Positions 1 to 12,328 of a stretch of 64,000 nucleotides of DNA are shown piece after piece. A model generated the notes under the pieces. That model saw only the letters and a list, made by a program, of their open reading frames with translations, made no database searches and was not told the DNA's origin. Position numbers and translations under genes: made by a program. Position 1 is the first letter of the stretch. Every line of letters begins with the position of its first letter. Origin of the DNA: Paramecium octaurelia (taxonomy: Eukaryota > Ciliophora > Oligohymenophorea > Peniculida > Parameciidae); contig CAJJDP010000033.1 in NCBI GenBank assembly GCA_905182995.1, positions 221,685-285,684 on the forward strand, in the 5' to 3' direction.

Positions 1-1914
1 TAAACTCACAAGAATGACACTAAAATTTGAAGCAACATTCATACAGTTGTATAAGAATTACAATGAATTTTTTTGCAATATGTTTATAAGCCGATATCAA
101 TTTCCTCATTATCTTCACTTACATTCTCTGTTGTGTTGACGATATTTCCACAAAATAATTCTCTAAATTATTATTACTTCATACATTAATACTAAGGATA
201 ACAATAATCTCATTAGAAATATTTATTATTTAGTTTATAATTCAGAATTTATAAATATCTCATTACAATATTTATTATAAATGATAGTGATTTAGTCACT
301 AATTTATCCTTATTAGCTCATTACATTACATTGATGATCATGAATAGAAAAAGTAACTACATAGTAATGTTGAAATTTGATAGGAAGTCATAAATAAAAC
401 ATCCAATCTATTATATTTAATAAAATGATTTTATTTGAATGTTCTGTTCGATGCTAATTTAATAAGCTTGAGAAAAACAGGAATAAATCATTAGATTTTA
501 ACAAAATATTGAATAAACAAATATTAAATTAAGAATAAATAAATGAATTAAAAAGTTTAAGAAATTATGAATCGAAAATATGTTTATTAAGAATTCAATT
601 TCAAATTGATTAAAAAAATAAAAAGGCATGTTTTAAATTATTTTTATATTGAACTTTTTAATAAAACTAAATTTTAAAACATTTTTTATATTTGTATTAT
701 CTATTTCAGAAAAAAATTTTTCCTTTTTTTAAATTATTTACTATTTGAATACCTATTCCTTAAAATACAATATATAACTTTATCTTATTTTTGATAAATT
801 ATTAGGAATAATTTTATAAATTCAATTAATTAATTTGCTAGGCATCTTTATTTTTTAAACTTATTATAATCCTTTGAATTAGGACATTTTCTATTTTCAT
901 TCAGATGATACTTACAATTTAAATTCATTGCACATTAAAAGCATTTCAATATATGAAATTACTGATATTAGCATATTAAAATCTCTATTAAGAAGCATCC
1001 CCTTTAAAATATTGTATATGCAGAGTTGACAAATAGCGAATGATGCAAAAATATTAATAAGATTATGGTATTAAGTAAACCAAGATATAATGGGTTTAGA
1101 AATAATAATTCTATTTAAGAGTAAAACTATGACTGTCAAAAATTAAACAAATATTAGCAATGAAAATTTAATTTTGGCTAAATATAATTTTTTTACATGA
1201 TCTTTTAAGTTTAGATTGATAAATTACTTTAGAAATTAAATTTATTAACCAATGGTAAAAATATGATAATAAAATTGTAATATTTTTGGTATAGATGATC
1301 ATTTAAAAGAATTTGTATTCTTTATGAATTTAAATTTTCGTTATACTAAGAAAACCGCAGATTAGAAAATAGAGTTACCCCTTATTTTGGAGTTGATTAG
1401 CAATTTTATTTGAGAATAAGTATGCATTTTTTTTGACATAATATATTAAGTTATAAGTTTATTTTATTATATATCAATATTCAGAATCAGCAATTGAAGA
1501 GGACTTAATCTGAATCAATTTTAAAATTTATTAAAGCAGAAATATATTATACACTTCTTGAAGTATATTTAAATAATTAAATTCAAATCATCATTTTCTC
1601 TACATTCCTTACTAAATAACACTTATTTGTTGATGTTAGTTGTCAAAGGCTAAATTTTGAGTAGCAAAATAGAAAACATTGTAAATAATAATAACAAACG
1701 CTAATAATTGGTGAAATTATTAGTGCCTATCGAAAACATTTTAAAATTTTGAGTCATACATTGTTGTCAAATTTTATAAATGACACTTAAGAGGGTGCTT
1801 TATTAATTTATAAACTTAACAATTAATTAAGTATATTCTTAATAGGGTATTTTAGAAATAAATCTATGATAATTCAATCATAATAAATTTAATAATTAAT
1901 AATTAATAACAAAG
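1..1914. other. AT-rich stretch, no gene recognised
   Basis: Very AT-rich DNA with TGA triplets in every frame over most of its length. A weakly coding-like minus-strand frame runs from about 180 to the left edge under table 6, but it has no clear start and no recognisable motif, so it may be the tail of a gene lying outside the window or chance. No C4A2/C3A3-type telomere repeat is seen at the edge. Confidence 0.5.
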
Positions 1915-3441
1915 ATGTATGGCCCTTTTAGTAATATATTATGCACTCTTCATAATAAGCCAATTACAAGGATTCAAACAGGAAAAGAAATAAATTCAGC
2001 AGAAAGACTTTTGTGTTCATTATGCAAAGGTCAAGGAGATTCTATTGAACAGCTTCAATTAACTTTAGATTAGCTTCAACAATTATTTAAAGATAGTCAT
2101 CTCAATTATAAGAATTTTCAATCATAATTATAAAGCTTAAAAATAGAATTAGAAAAAATGATAAATTAATTATTTTTGTACATTTAGAATGTAATTCAAT
2201 AAAGCGAATTTGAGATTACGAAATTAATCAGATACATTAAATATCAGGAATTTGGTCAAGAATTTACGCTAGAAGATTTAAGGAAGATAGTAGAATTAGT
2301 TTACAATAGTGATATAAAAAATAGTGTAATTTATAAAACTACTTAATAATTAAAAGAAATATAATCTAATTATCGAAACTAGTTTATATAGCTTTTTGAA
2401 ATGCTGATAAAATTGATAAAAGGGGATTCATCAAATAAATAAGAAAGACCAAACATGATACCAAAACCATAGAATCATATACCTAAAAAACTTTTCGAAA
2501 TAAAAAAAGAGTATGAAACAAGCATGGTTTAAGCAGCTATTTTTAATTAAACTGGTAACCTGCTCTTCTAGGGATAATATCCATTCTGTAATTATAAGAA
2601 CTTAGAAATTCTCTAGATTGATGAAAATTTAGAATTTAAGCCTTAATCTATTATTGATTATAATAATAATAATGTTGATGTATAAGTTACTGCTTTAGCC
2701 ATAAATGATAAGTGTAATTAATTATTTGTTGGGTATCAAAATGGCTTAATCTCACTTTATGAAAATGTAGGAAATGGTTGGAATTAAAAGGATCAATAAT
2801 ATTAGCATTAGGATCAGGTTACAACATTGATTGTAGACTTTTCGAATACTGAGTTATTTTCTGGAGGAAAGGATAATTTCATTAAAAGTTACACTTTCAA
2901 ACAGGGTTTAAAAATATGCAATAAAATGAAATCTTTTAGACAAGAGTTACAAGAATTCTAATTAAATAAAGAATCTAAATATTTGCTTGTTCTAATAGAA
3001 AACTAATTACAAATTTTCAATAATAATAAGGAACTTTCTGACTTTTAGTAGATAATTTTGGAAAATGAAGAGAAGATAACTTGCTTAAGTCAAGGAAACA
3101 GATAAATATATGTTGGGTCTAATTTAGGAAATATCTATATATATTAATAATAAAAAATTGAAAGCGAATTTAAATATATTGCATTTTCAAAATTAATGTA
3201 GAATTCTCTAATTTCAATAAAATATTGTGAAGCAACCAAAATTTTTCTTACCTTATTTGAAGATTAAGTGATTCTCTATTAAATAAATTCTAGTGGCAAG
3301 TTAGATAGTTTATAATAAATAAATGGGAAATTTGAACTAAGTGCCATTCATAATAATTAGAACTATTCCAAAATAATTTTGTTTTCTATGAGTAACAATA
3401 AAGCCTATATTTATAAAAGAACAAACTAGGTATAATATTGA
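1915..3441 (+). CDS. WD40-repeat protein with N-terminal Cys/His motif and coiled coil
   Basis: One uninterrupted table-6 frame of 508 codons ends at TGA 3439-3441; with TAA/TAG read as Gln it is Gln- and Lys-rich like its neighbours. The first ~45 residues carry a CTLH and a CSLC cluster, which could be a small zinc-binding unit. Residues ~50-210 look like coiled coil. The C-terminal ~300 residues carry WD40-like blades, with motifs such as ALAINDKCNQLFVGYQNG, SGGKDNFIKSY and ISIKYCEATKIF. WD40 propellers are scaffolds for protein complexes, and this architecture is common in Paramecium. The partner and role cannot be told. The ATG at 1915 is the first in-frame ATG before the conserved part. 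Confidence 0.8.
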
Positions 3442-3639
3442 GTTTAATAAGTTTCATGAAGGAGTAAAACAAATATATTTTTTTTTATTTCCTAGATAAA
3501 TAAGTTTATTAAATAATTTTCCAGATTTGTTATATTTATATTCAAATTTAAACAAAATTTTATGAATAATTTTGAATGACTACATTATTAGAGTTAATAA
3601 TTAAATTATTAAAATTATTACAATTTGAAATTAGAATCT

Positions 3640-4960
3640 TATGGTTTCAAATACCTAATTTTCAATTTAACCGTTAAGTTAACTTATTACCCACCATTTT
3701 CATTTTCATAACCTCCTACTTCTTAGAATGACATTAATTATTCTCTTTGACAATCTCTCATAACTTTGAATTCGCTTGATTTTATTCAGTGTTTATGCTG
3801 AATGTATTCAAAATTTTCAGAACCTTCATACTATTAATTTAATTAAGATTATGTTTTAAATTATCGAAAATTATTAAGACTTATGTATCTTAAAATTTCC
3901 CATTTCTTTTTCAAGAAGATCAATCATTTTTACTCCTACTTTTTAAACATAAGCAGATTGATTTTGTTCAAATTTAAATGATTTATGATTTCTTTGTAAT
4001 TAAGAAGATCACTCAAATTAATTTTTACTATATAAAAAATTCTAATTATAATATACTCATTATGTCGTCTATTATTTTATGACAATAAATAAAGATGTTA
4101 ATTTTTAGAAGTTGGATTCTTTGAAAGCAAAGTTATTTAATCGAAAATTTAGAAGGAGTCAATTTTATCCTATCATATTCATTTCAAACTTTAAACTATA
4201 TATTGCAAGATGATGATATTAAGATTTTGATATGAATCATTCAAGAAGAATATTAAATTATATTGAAAGTACCTGTTATTCTTCATAGGGTAATAATTTA
4301 TAATAAAAAATTGCATAACAAAAGTAAAATATAATATCACCTTGGTTGTTAATCACATCATTCCATAAAATCTAGGAGTTTCAATATCTAAATTCTTATT
4401 CTCTTTTTGACATTCTTCAATTCGTTAATTAGATGATTGAAGGATTTTTTCTTATACTTGATATTGATTGATGAATTCAGTCATAATGAATGGCTTTTTT
4501 ATCTTCCTTTATGAGCATTATTTGTTATTAACTGATAGCAAGTCAGCCAAATGGTTATTATTATATTTAGGCGATATTCTTAATGATATCTGAGGGTCGA
4601 TTTAAATATCTTTTTACGATTTACCGTTCGCATTTAGAATATCTTTTAATTTAATAACATCTATGGGATTTACTATTTTTGAATTATTGGAATTAGTGTT
4701 TGAATCACGAGAAGAGAATTATCTAAAAGAGGAATTAGATCTAAGCTTCTCAACATTAAGTTATGGATACTCATAAGTTCTTTGACATTGTTGGTCTGTT
4801 ATTTAAACTAAGCTTTAGTTCTTTTACAACAATTCTGTAAAAAATTGATTATATTTTTATTTCTTCTGCTTGATTGTTGGTTGTAGAGTAGTTTTTGGTG
4901 AAGTTTATGGAAGTTAATTGTGCTATGGACTTCTCATTAGATTGCTTTATACTTTATGAT
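3640..4960 (-). pseudogene. Probable decayed coiled-coil protein gene
   Basis: Reading the minus strand, several coding-like table-6 segments occur in order but in different frames and with TGA stops between them. One segment at about 4760-4350 gives a Ser/Asn-rich stretch followed by a coiled coil (motifs EFINQYQVQEKIL, RIEECQKENKNLDIE). A second at about 3995-3830 includes KMIDLLEKEMGNFK, and a third at about 3780-3650 includes KVMRDCQREQLMSFQE. No canonical short intron rejoins them. I infer a dead or dying gene, which is common after Paramecium whole-genome duplications, but a badly placed intron set could also explain it. No family recognised. Confidence 0.4.
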
Positions 4961-5020
4961 AATCTAATTAATAGAAAAATGAAAGATGAATTGCTTAATA
5001 TATATTTTAAATAAAATTGA

Positions 5021-6824
5021 ATGCAGGCTGAGATTAAAAATATACCATTAAATAATGGAAAATATATCACCCAACAGAGACTAGGAAGTGGTTCCTTTGG
5101 AGAGATCTATTTGGTGACCACTTAATAGAATGACATACTAGCAGCCAAATTTGTAATTATGAATTTGAATCTGTTTAGGAAGAAACAAAGTCCAAACATC
5201 CTCAGTTAGTTTTTGAAGCTAAAGTTACAAAAGCATTAGCAGGAGGAAGTAGATTTTGTAATAAGCAAAATTAGTTGGCATTCCAGTATTGCATTATTTT
5301 GGATAAGAGTCAGGATTGAATGTAATGGTCATTGATTTACTGGGTCCAAATTTGGAAGACTTATTCAATTTATGTCAAAGAAAGTTTTCATTAAAAACAG
5401 TCATCATGTTGGCAGATCAAATGATCCAAAGGGTTGAATATATGCATTCCAAAAGCTTCATACATCGAGATATCAAACCAGATAACTTTCTTATAGGATT
5501 AGGGAGGAAATCCAATACTGTGGTACATAATCACATAAATAAAATAAGTACATCCTAGATTTTGGTTTGAGTAAGAAATACCGAGATGCTAAGACTCATT
5601 AACATATCCCATATAGAGAAAATAAAAATCTTACAGGAACAGCTAGATATGCTAGCATCAACGCACATCTTGGTATAGAACAATCTAGAAGAGATGACTT
5701 AGAAGCTATTGGATATGTTATGGTCTATTTACTGAGAAGTTATTTACCTTGGTAAGGAATCAAAGCAAATAATAAATAAGAAAAATATCATAAAATTATG
5801 GAAAAGAAAATGACCACTCCTGTTGAAGTCTTGTGCAAGACTTTGCCAAGTAAAATAAAATATCATGTCTTTAGTTGAATTTTCAACCTACTTAAATTAT
5901 TGTCGATCATTAAGATTTGAAGATAAGCCTGATTATAGTTTTCTCAGAAAAATGTTTAAAGAACTCTTCTAAAAACATGGATATGATTGGGATTATTAAT
6001 ATGATTGGTGTTTGGCTATAAATGGATAAAAGACTAATACATTCAATAATGGTAAAATCACTATTCAAGTTAATTCTAATCAATATGATGCTGATGAAAA
6101 TCAACCCCCAATTACTATTTAAATTAGTAAATAATTTTATTAATAACTTAGATGAGAAAGTTTAAGATAAATAAGCTGTTGAATCCAAAATAATAGAAAA
6201 TAATTATTAAAGGGTTTAGAACCCAGATAATGACATAGATTAAACTGAATAAATTGCAAGAAATCTAATGGGAAATGAATAATTCAATAAATAATAAGAA
6301 CAAATTAAAAAGAATCTTATGGGTGATAGTGAAATTAAATTATCAATCCCTAATAATACTAATTAATAGAATTAGGCACCAATTGAAACAGTTTTCAATC
6401 CAAGAGTCGTTATTTAAGTATTTAGTATCAAAAATAAACTAGAAAAAAACTATTTACGAAAGATTGGGACAAAGCATGGCTATCGATTTTACTGTTGATA
6501 AGCTATTACAAAAACTATCGAATGATCCAAAACTAAAGAATTTCTTTGTAAAAGCAGACATGAAAAAGCTGAATTCTTAGATGCAAGCCTTTCTCACCAT
6601 GCTCTTTGGAGGGTATAAATAAATAATGATTTAGACCTTCTAATTATATGGGAAGAGACATGCTAGAAGCACATAGGGGATTAGGAATCGATGATACTCA
6701 TTTTAATCTTGTGGTCAAACATTTAAGTGACACTCTTGTTAACTTGGCACTTCCATAAGAAATTGTAGCTGAAGTAGTTGAGGTATGTGAATCTCTTAGG
6801 GATGATGTACTTGGAAAAGGATGA
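5021..6824 (+). CDS. Casein kinase 1 fused to a group-I truncated haemoglobin
   Basis: Seven introns of 22-26 nt (TAG or AAG acceptors) leave 1629 nt, 542 codons, with one phase throughout. Residues ~10-300 are a CK1-type Ser/Thr kinase: glycine loop [21 protein letters not shown], catalytic [14 protein letters not shown], and the CK1-specific [18 protein letters not shown] signature. A ~90-residue Gln/Asn-rich linker follows. The last ~117 residues match truncated haemoglobins: TIYERLG at the start, the FGGPSNYMGR turn, and the proximal histidine in [10 protein letters not shown]1 phosphorylates acidic Ser/Thr sites; trHbs bind O2 or NO through haem. The join depends on the intron at 6127-6151; if that is not removed a TGA ends a CK1-only product and the globin would be a separate gene starting near 6268 or 6319. 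Confidence 0.72.
6443..6824 (+). other. Truncated haemoglobin (trHbN-like) domain
   Basis: This is the C-terminal part of the preceding gene, about 117 residues after removing a 22-nt intron inside the FGG-P turn, the usual length of a ciliate trHb. Visible landmarks are the helix-A start TIYERLG, the glycine turn FGGPSNYMGR before helix E/F, and HRGLGI with the F8 proximal His. Paramecium is known to express soluble single-domain trHbs of ~116 residues. Here the domain lies downstream of a kinase instead of standing alone. Confidence 0.85.
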
Positions 6825-6854
6825 AATAATATTATATAAATAAATTATTGAAAT

Positions 6855-7370
6855 ATGTCTAATCAATAAAGATGTTGCAATTGTGGAGCTAAGGATCATA
6901 TTGCCAAATTTTGTTATGAAAGAACTAAGAAAGTTCCTGTTACTGTTAAATTGTGTGTTTAAGTCGATAAATCGAATACTAAGGATAAGAAAGAAGAGAA
7001 ATTGTAAAAAAAAGGAGATGAAATTGTCACAAAAATCTAAAAATAAATACCTCGATCGAAATATGAGGAGGATAAATATATTGGTTAGCATACCTAAATT
7101 TGGGGTAGTTACTGGAATGAAGTCTTGGGATGGGGCTTTGCATGTTGCTATTCAAATTAAAAATCTCAAGAATGTTTGGGAGAGAAAGGGAAACGCCAAT
7201 CCCTCACTAAAGAATATTCCATCAAAAGGCAAATTGAAGAAACTCCTATAGCATAATAGGAGCTTAAATCAGGGCCATTAAATCTAAATGAATTATACAG
7301 AAAATCGAACCTTCGAGAAGGTGCTCCAGTTGATGTTATTTACAATTAAAATAATGCTAAAGAATTATGA
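6855..7370 (+). CDS. SLU7: SLU7-like pre-mRNA splicing factor (short form)
   Basis: Intronless, 171 codons. A zinc knuckle C-x2-C-x4-H-x4-C (CNCGAKDHIAKFC) sits at residues ~7-20 and is followed by ERTKKVP. Further on, the SLU7 signature PRSKYEEDKYIGQHTQIWGSYW and a CCYSNQKSQEC motif match the conserved core of the family. SLU7 acts in the second catalytic step of splicing, helping to choose the 3' splice site. Family members are usually 350-590 residues, so this protein keeps the core but has only ~6 residues before the knuckle and a short tail. It begins 30 bp after the stop of the globin gene. A missed upstream exon is possible, but there is no room for a long one. Confidence 0.8.
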
Positions 7371-7617
7371 ATTTATTTTCTTATACCAATTGATTGTTGT
7401 GTGTTGGGTTTATGTTGAAATTAAATATTTAATTTATAATAATAAAGTCTTACATTTTTAATTTTCTTTTGTTTTTTGAAGTTCTAAAAATTTTCTAGTC
7501 TACTTCTTCAAATTCTATTCCACAAACTTCCAAAATATAAAAATGCTTATTTAAATTTTTCTGATTCTTCTGAAATATTGTTTAAGAAGAAAATTTCATT
7601 ATTTAAAATTTGATATA

Positions 7618-9000
7618 ATGATCAATAAATTCTCATTAAAATTTAAAGATAAGGATTTGGAATCACTATACCAAACATTCATGCTAGAGAAAATATAGTA
7701 TCCAGTATTTATGGTTTTAGGGATTTTTTCTATCGTGATATTAGGAATCAAGAATATTGATGGCTTGATAAATAATAATCAGAGCCAATTTATACTTAAA
7801 ATAGTTGGATTTTGCGTATTTCTTGTAGTCAGCATCATCAGCTTTTGCTATAAAAAATTTACTAGAATTGGTTTTTATGTTATCAACCATTTCTTAATGT
7901 TATACTAAATAAACTAAAGGGAGAACGTTGTGTAACATACATATCTTTTTGGTTAAAACTAAATGTTTGTACATTCGGTAGTAATGTTAGTGAGTGATTT
8001 TCCAGATGGAATAATTACAAACTTCACTTGGACGGTTATTAGAATGACAATCGCCAATACATTAGATACAAATCTGGACTATCAAGATCAAATATACTCG
8101 GTTGCAGTTTTCTTTTGTCTTTGTCTTTGTATATACATCAAAAATGTGCATTTACGAAAGGCATATATGTTCTCAATTAGAGACAGTTCATGGGGTATTA
8201 ATTTATAATAACCTAACTTAAAGAGGTTTTATTACCTTAACTTATATCGAAGCCGACATTCATATTCACTTGCAACGAAGAGAAATAACAGTTTTAGATT
8301 TCTAGAATGATTCAAATGCACTTTCTGATGAATGTAGAGAATCCTTTGTTGCACTTCTTAAGAAACACGAGAATAGGTAATAAGACATTAGAATAATATA
8401 TATGGGACAAGACTAAATAAAGGTAAAATACTTCAATCAGGTACACAATCGAAAACCTCAGCGTTCATTACAACAAGAAATAATAACAAATTACATTCTC
8501 TGAGTGCCATTTAGACACAGTCACATTTATACTTGTGATCGACTCAGAAGACAAAGGATTCATTGAATTGAGAAAAAAGCAGTAAAACATTTAGGAACAA
8601 CATACAAATCAAATTCTGAAGGTGTTTAAAAGTCAGTAAAATATTCTTAGGAAAGGGTTGAAAGAGAAGAGTTTTGATTTATTTTTTGACTTAAACATAG
8701 CAATGGTATAAATGATTTAAAGATGCTAATTGAATAAGAGTTGCTTGAAATTAGTAAATCTAACGAATTTGCTCGATTATATAATAAAATAATTTTAGTA
8801 AACAGAAAGATTTGAATACGATTTCTAGTGCAATTAAAATATCTTATTGTTAACAATCTAACCTTTATTGATTTCATATTTACTATATTTATTTTAGAAC
8901 ATGAGGCAATTCAACCATATTATGATAGATTTATCCAGAATAAATGGTCAAATATAGCTTCAAATATTGGGATAGATTTAGAAGGAGATGGATTCATTTT
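7618..9000 (+). pseudogene. Decayed polytopic membrane signalling protein
   Basis: An ATG at 7618 opens a table-6 frame to a TGA at 8308-8310. It encodes at least four hydrophobic helices (for example MVLGIFSIVILGI, IVGFCVFLVVSIISF, VHSVVMLVSDF, SVAVFFCLCLCIYI). From about 8190 the coding-like signal shifts frame (IEADIHIHLQRREITVLDF, ESFVALLKKHENRQQDI) and further TGAs appear, with no short intron that restores phase. The layout, membrane helices followed by a soluble region, recalls ciliate hybrid histidine kinases like the one at 41924-44917, but I see no H-box, ATP-binding or receiver motif, so that identity is only a guess. Confidence 0.45.
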
Positions 9001-10321
9001 ATGAAGAGGTAGAAAAAATCTTAATAAAAAAAAAAATATTAATACAACCCTGTAATTATATTTCGTATATCTAGGTACTATATTGATATTCAATGAATCT
9101 CCAATGTTATCCTTTAATTCTACTATAATTCCGCAGTGTTATATTTGAAGAAGTGATTCACTATATTATGTATTTATTTAATAATAAATGGATCTGATGT
9201 TTAATAAGAATACTGAAAGAAATGATGCAGAATCAAAGAATTCATTTTAAACATTCTCGAAAGAACATTTAATTAACAGAAGTTGGTGGTCTGGTGAAAG
9301 CTCGGCCTTGTGAGTATAAATTTGAGATATGCAAAAGATTAGACACAAAAAATATATAGAAAGCATAATTCCATTTTGAAATGCTACTAATGCAAGAAAA
9401 ATAGCTAAATGAATTTGAGGAGTATTAGTGAATAACCAGAAAAAGCAAAAGCATTGTCAAAACCTATTTCAAAAACTGAGGAAAATAGAAGAAATTTCTG
9501 ATTGGCATCTTATAATCCACTTCTCAAAAGCTAAAAAGATTACGATGTATCTGAATATCAATATTTTATCACCTAAAATTAAATAGTTCAAAGAATTCAA
9601 AGAGAATAACTTTGAATTTATTTTTTTGGGTTTAAATAATATTTGTATGATAAAAACTAGATTTGAAAATCTGAGAGTTTATTATTAGATAATCATAAAA
9701 ATACTTATATTGTACTCATAAATTATTTGTCTCTTTAGATCATTTAGATCTAAGGTACATTTATTATAGTAAGTAATTGGACAACATTTCATATTTTTTA
9801 TAAAGGTTAGAAAGTAATTATTCATTACTAGCTATTAGAAATAAATCAATATATAATATGACTTAAATCAAAAATTATATCAAAAACTCATTCAATTACA
9901 ATAATGGAGAGATTTGATTTTATCATAATATCAAAAGAGAGAGTAAAGTAATTATTAATTTAAGAATGTAAAATTCAAAAGATCTCTCTAACCTGTTTAT
10001 TCTATTGCTTTGAAAAAATTGTGAAAAAAACAAAAGCATTTATTAATGCAACAAGAAAATTCTTAAAATGAAGTTTATAAACCAAAGTTTTGGGAAAAAG
10101 ATGCACAATAATGAAGTTAGATGTAACAAATATTTTCAATTTTTTTCATCTAAATTAAATTGGAATGAAAATATATTAGTTTAGAGGGGTGGATAAATTT
10201 GATTATAAAAGGCATTGTACTTTGGAAATGAATTCTTTTGTATAATTTTTTCAAGTTTCTCTTACAAAGAGGATTATAAGATAAATGAATATTATAAACT
10301 ATTAATTTTTCAGTGAGAAAT
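9001..10321. other. No intact gene; scattered coding-like fragments
   Basis: AT-rich with frequent TGA in all frames. Short plus-strand coding-like pieces occur (for example after an ATG at about 9188), but each meets a TGA within ~100 codons. It may be the continuing remains of the decayed gene to the left. A stop TGA lies a few codons upstream of the next gene's ATG. Confidence 0.4.
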
Positions 10322-10714
10322 ATGCGAAATTCTGCTTTGGGACCAAAATTAACACTGAGTAGAGCCCAGGTGGATGACACAGAAGACATACCTGAGGAAC
10401 CCGAAGATTTTGATACAATAATAATTGAAAAAAAGAAAATCAAATACAAAGCCATGAGAGAAGATCGATTTGATGCAAAGGGACGATAAATTAAATAAGG
10501 AACTGGATATGGAATATAGTTTGATAATTTCATAACGGTGTGCGTTTTTGATCCAAGCGAAGAAGTAGTGTAAATAAAAGACACGTTATCGAATTGCACA
10601 AATGGCATTGATCAATCAAAAATTAATCCAAGATTGGATATAAAATATAAAGCTGAAAATGAAGGAGATGAAATCATACTCTTTTCAATCCTTAAAAAAT
10701 AAAAAAACAAATGA
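10322..10714 (+). CDS. Hypothetical protein, 130 residues
   Basis: Intronless table-6 frame with an upstream in-frame TGA about 40 nt before the chosen ATG. The N-terminal third is acidic (DDTEDIPEEPEDFD), followed by a basic patch (IEKKKIKYKAMREDRF) and a mixed C-terminal part ending in LKKQKNK. No signal peptide, membrane helix or known motif is visible. Base composition is less AT-rich than the flanks, which supports real coding. It converges with the cathepsin C gene, the two stops being only 23 bp apart. Confidence 0.6.
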
Positions 10715-10737
10715 TTTGATTTATTAAATATATTTGG

Positions 10738-12288
10738 TCATTACTTTCTTAAATTAGACTAGCTTATTTCGATAAACTCTCCTGAAGATTTCGAATAAAT
10801 GACTGGATCTGCAGCTTCAGCCATGCTCTCAATGGCAGATTCATCAGCACCTCTCTTCATTCTATTTATTACTCAATTTGTAAATTACCTAAAATTGCCT
10901 TATTCTCCCCATTATTTTCCCCAACTATTCTAAAGTAACCAAAACTTAACTCCATTCTCTTCTCCCCAACCATAACACAAAACAGAATGATCTACTTTTT
11001 CCTAATGATACATGATATATTATACCCATTCTGGACGATCAGAACTAGACCATTCATGTTGAGCAACTGAATGATATATACCACTTGAATAATACATAAA
11101 GTCTTATCCTGGTTCAAAATTCATAATAACTGGTCCGTTGTTAAACAATTCCAACATGATATCTCTTTCATTACTTAACCCATAACCACCTCCTATATAT
11201 TTATAATTCTTGGCTCCGTATACTTTAGATGATTAAGAGAAATCAATCTTTTTGCAAGTTCCCACATCTCCCTTGTAAGGATATTGTTCCTCTGTAACTA
11301 AATATTATTCAGATGCGAATTTCTCAACCAAGAATGGATACCCACCATCACATCCTTAATTATAGTAATTGCAATCCACTGAATACTAAGGTGATAGTGT
11401 GACTTTCTCTCCTTTCATTTTCAATCTGGCTGATAACATTTCCATAGTTGAAATGGCATAACATGATCCACATTGCTTTTATTATCTGGGAGGATCTAGA
11501 TATCTTTCTAAAGTATAGGTTTTTGGTAGATCTGAAACATCACTAGTTTTTAATTAGGTAAACGAAGCTCTTTTTACAGTTTTGCCTTGATAATGTCTTC
11601 TCCTTCCAGCCATTTAATTCAATTCCAACAAACTCTTACCCTCAAAGTGATCGTATGCTTTAGCCTTCCATAATTTTGGAATACTATTCAATTTATCTAC
11701 TGCTTCTTTATGATTAGTAAAGTCTTTTGTTAATTTAACTCTATCACCATGTCTCGTACTTTTTTAAATGAACTCTGGTTGAACAACACTAATAAGCTTA
11801 TAAGAATCTGTTGCATCTACATTTCCATCAGCTTTGTAGGCTCTATAGCATCCTTTATCGCCAGTCTTTAAATTATTGTACCAACCAATCAAAGTTTCCC
11901 CACATAATGATTTATAATCAACACCATTAGGTTCATATTTAGAAAATGCAAAATATTTAACACCATTGTGTTCAACCTCGAATCCTTCATCATAAACCAT
12001 AGTCCATGATCCACTTTATCTTCTGTCTTTGTCTGTGACTGTATAATCATTTCCCAATGTTAATTCAAATGAATCTGAAGCACGGAAATCTTCCCAACCA
12101 GCCTTATATGAAGAATGCTATGTGTCAGGAACATGATGTCCACAGGGCACTGAACCCATACCTCTCAATTAAACATCAGAAACTTCCATTTTCCATTTGC
12201 CCACAATCTAATGTCTTAGACAATGAACAGGTAGATCTGCTTATACTAAAGATATTGCTAATACACTTATCAAAATAAGTTAATTCAT
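10738..12288 (-). CDS. CTSC: Cathepsin C-like (dipeptidyl peptidase I) cysteine peptidase, secreted
   Basis: Two introns (24 and 27 nt) leave 1500 nt, 499 residues. A signal peptide MNQLILISVLAISLVQA starts the protein. Residues ~20-150 match the cathepsin C exclusion domain, including TMVYDEGFEVEHNGVKYFAF and CGETLIGWYNNL, which in the family blocks the cleft so the enzyme removes dipeptides. The papain fold follows: catalytic Cys276 in QCGSCYA, GCDGGYPF, His in DHSVLCYGWG, Asn in LQNSWGKQWG, and the C-terminal DESAIESMAEAADP typical of cathepsin C. All catalytic residues are present. The product is expected in food vacuoles or lysosomes. It lies 40 bp downstream of the p23 gene on the same strand. 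Confidence 0.93.
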
Positions 12289-12328
12289 CAAATTAATTAA
12301 GACAATTAATATTTACTTTATTATAAAC

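Noticed and set aside
6723-7091. Minus-strand frame over the globin and SLU7 genes
   Set aside because: Overlaps two plus-strand genes with clear family motifs.
10150-10608. 152-codon minus-strand frame
   Set aside because: Antisense of the 10322-10714 gene and its upstream region; no motif, while the plus frame has coding composition.
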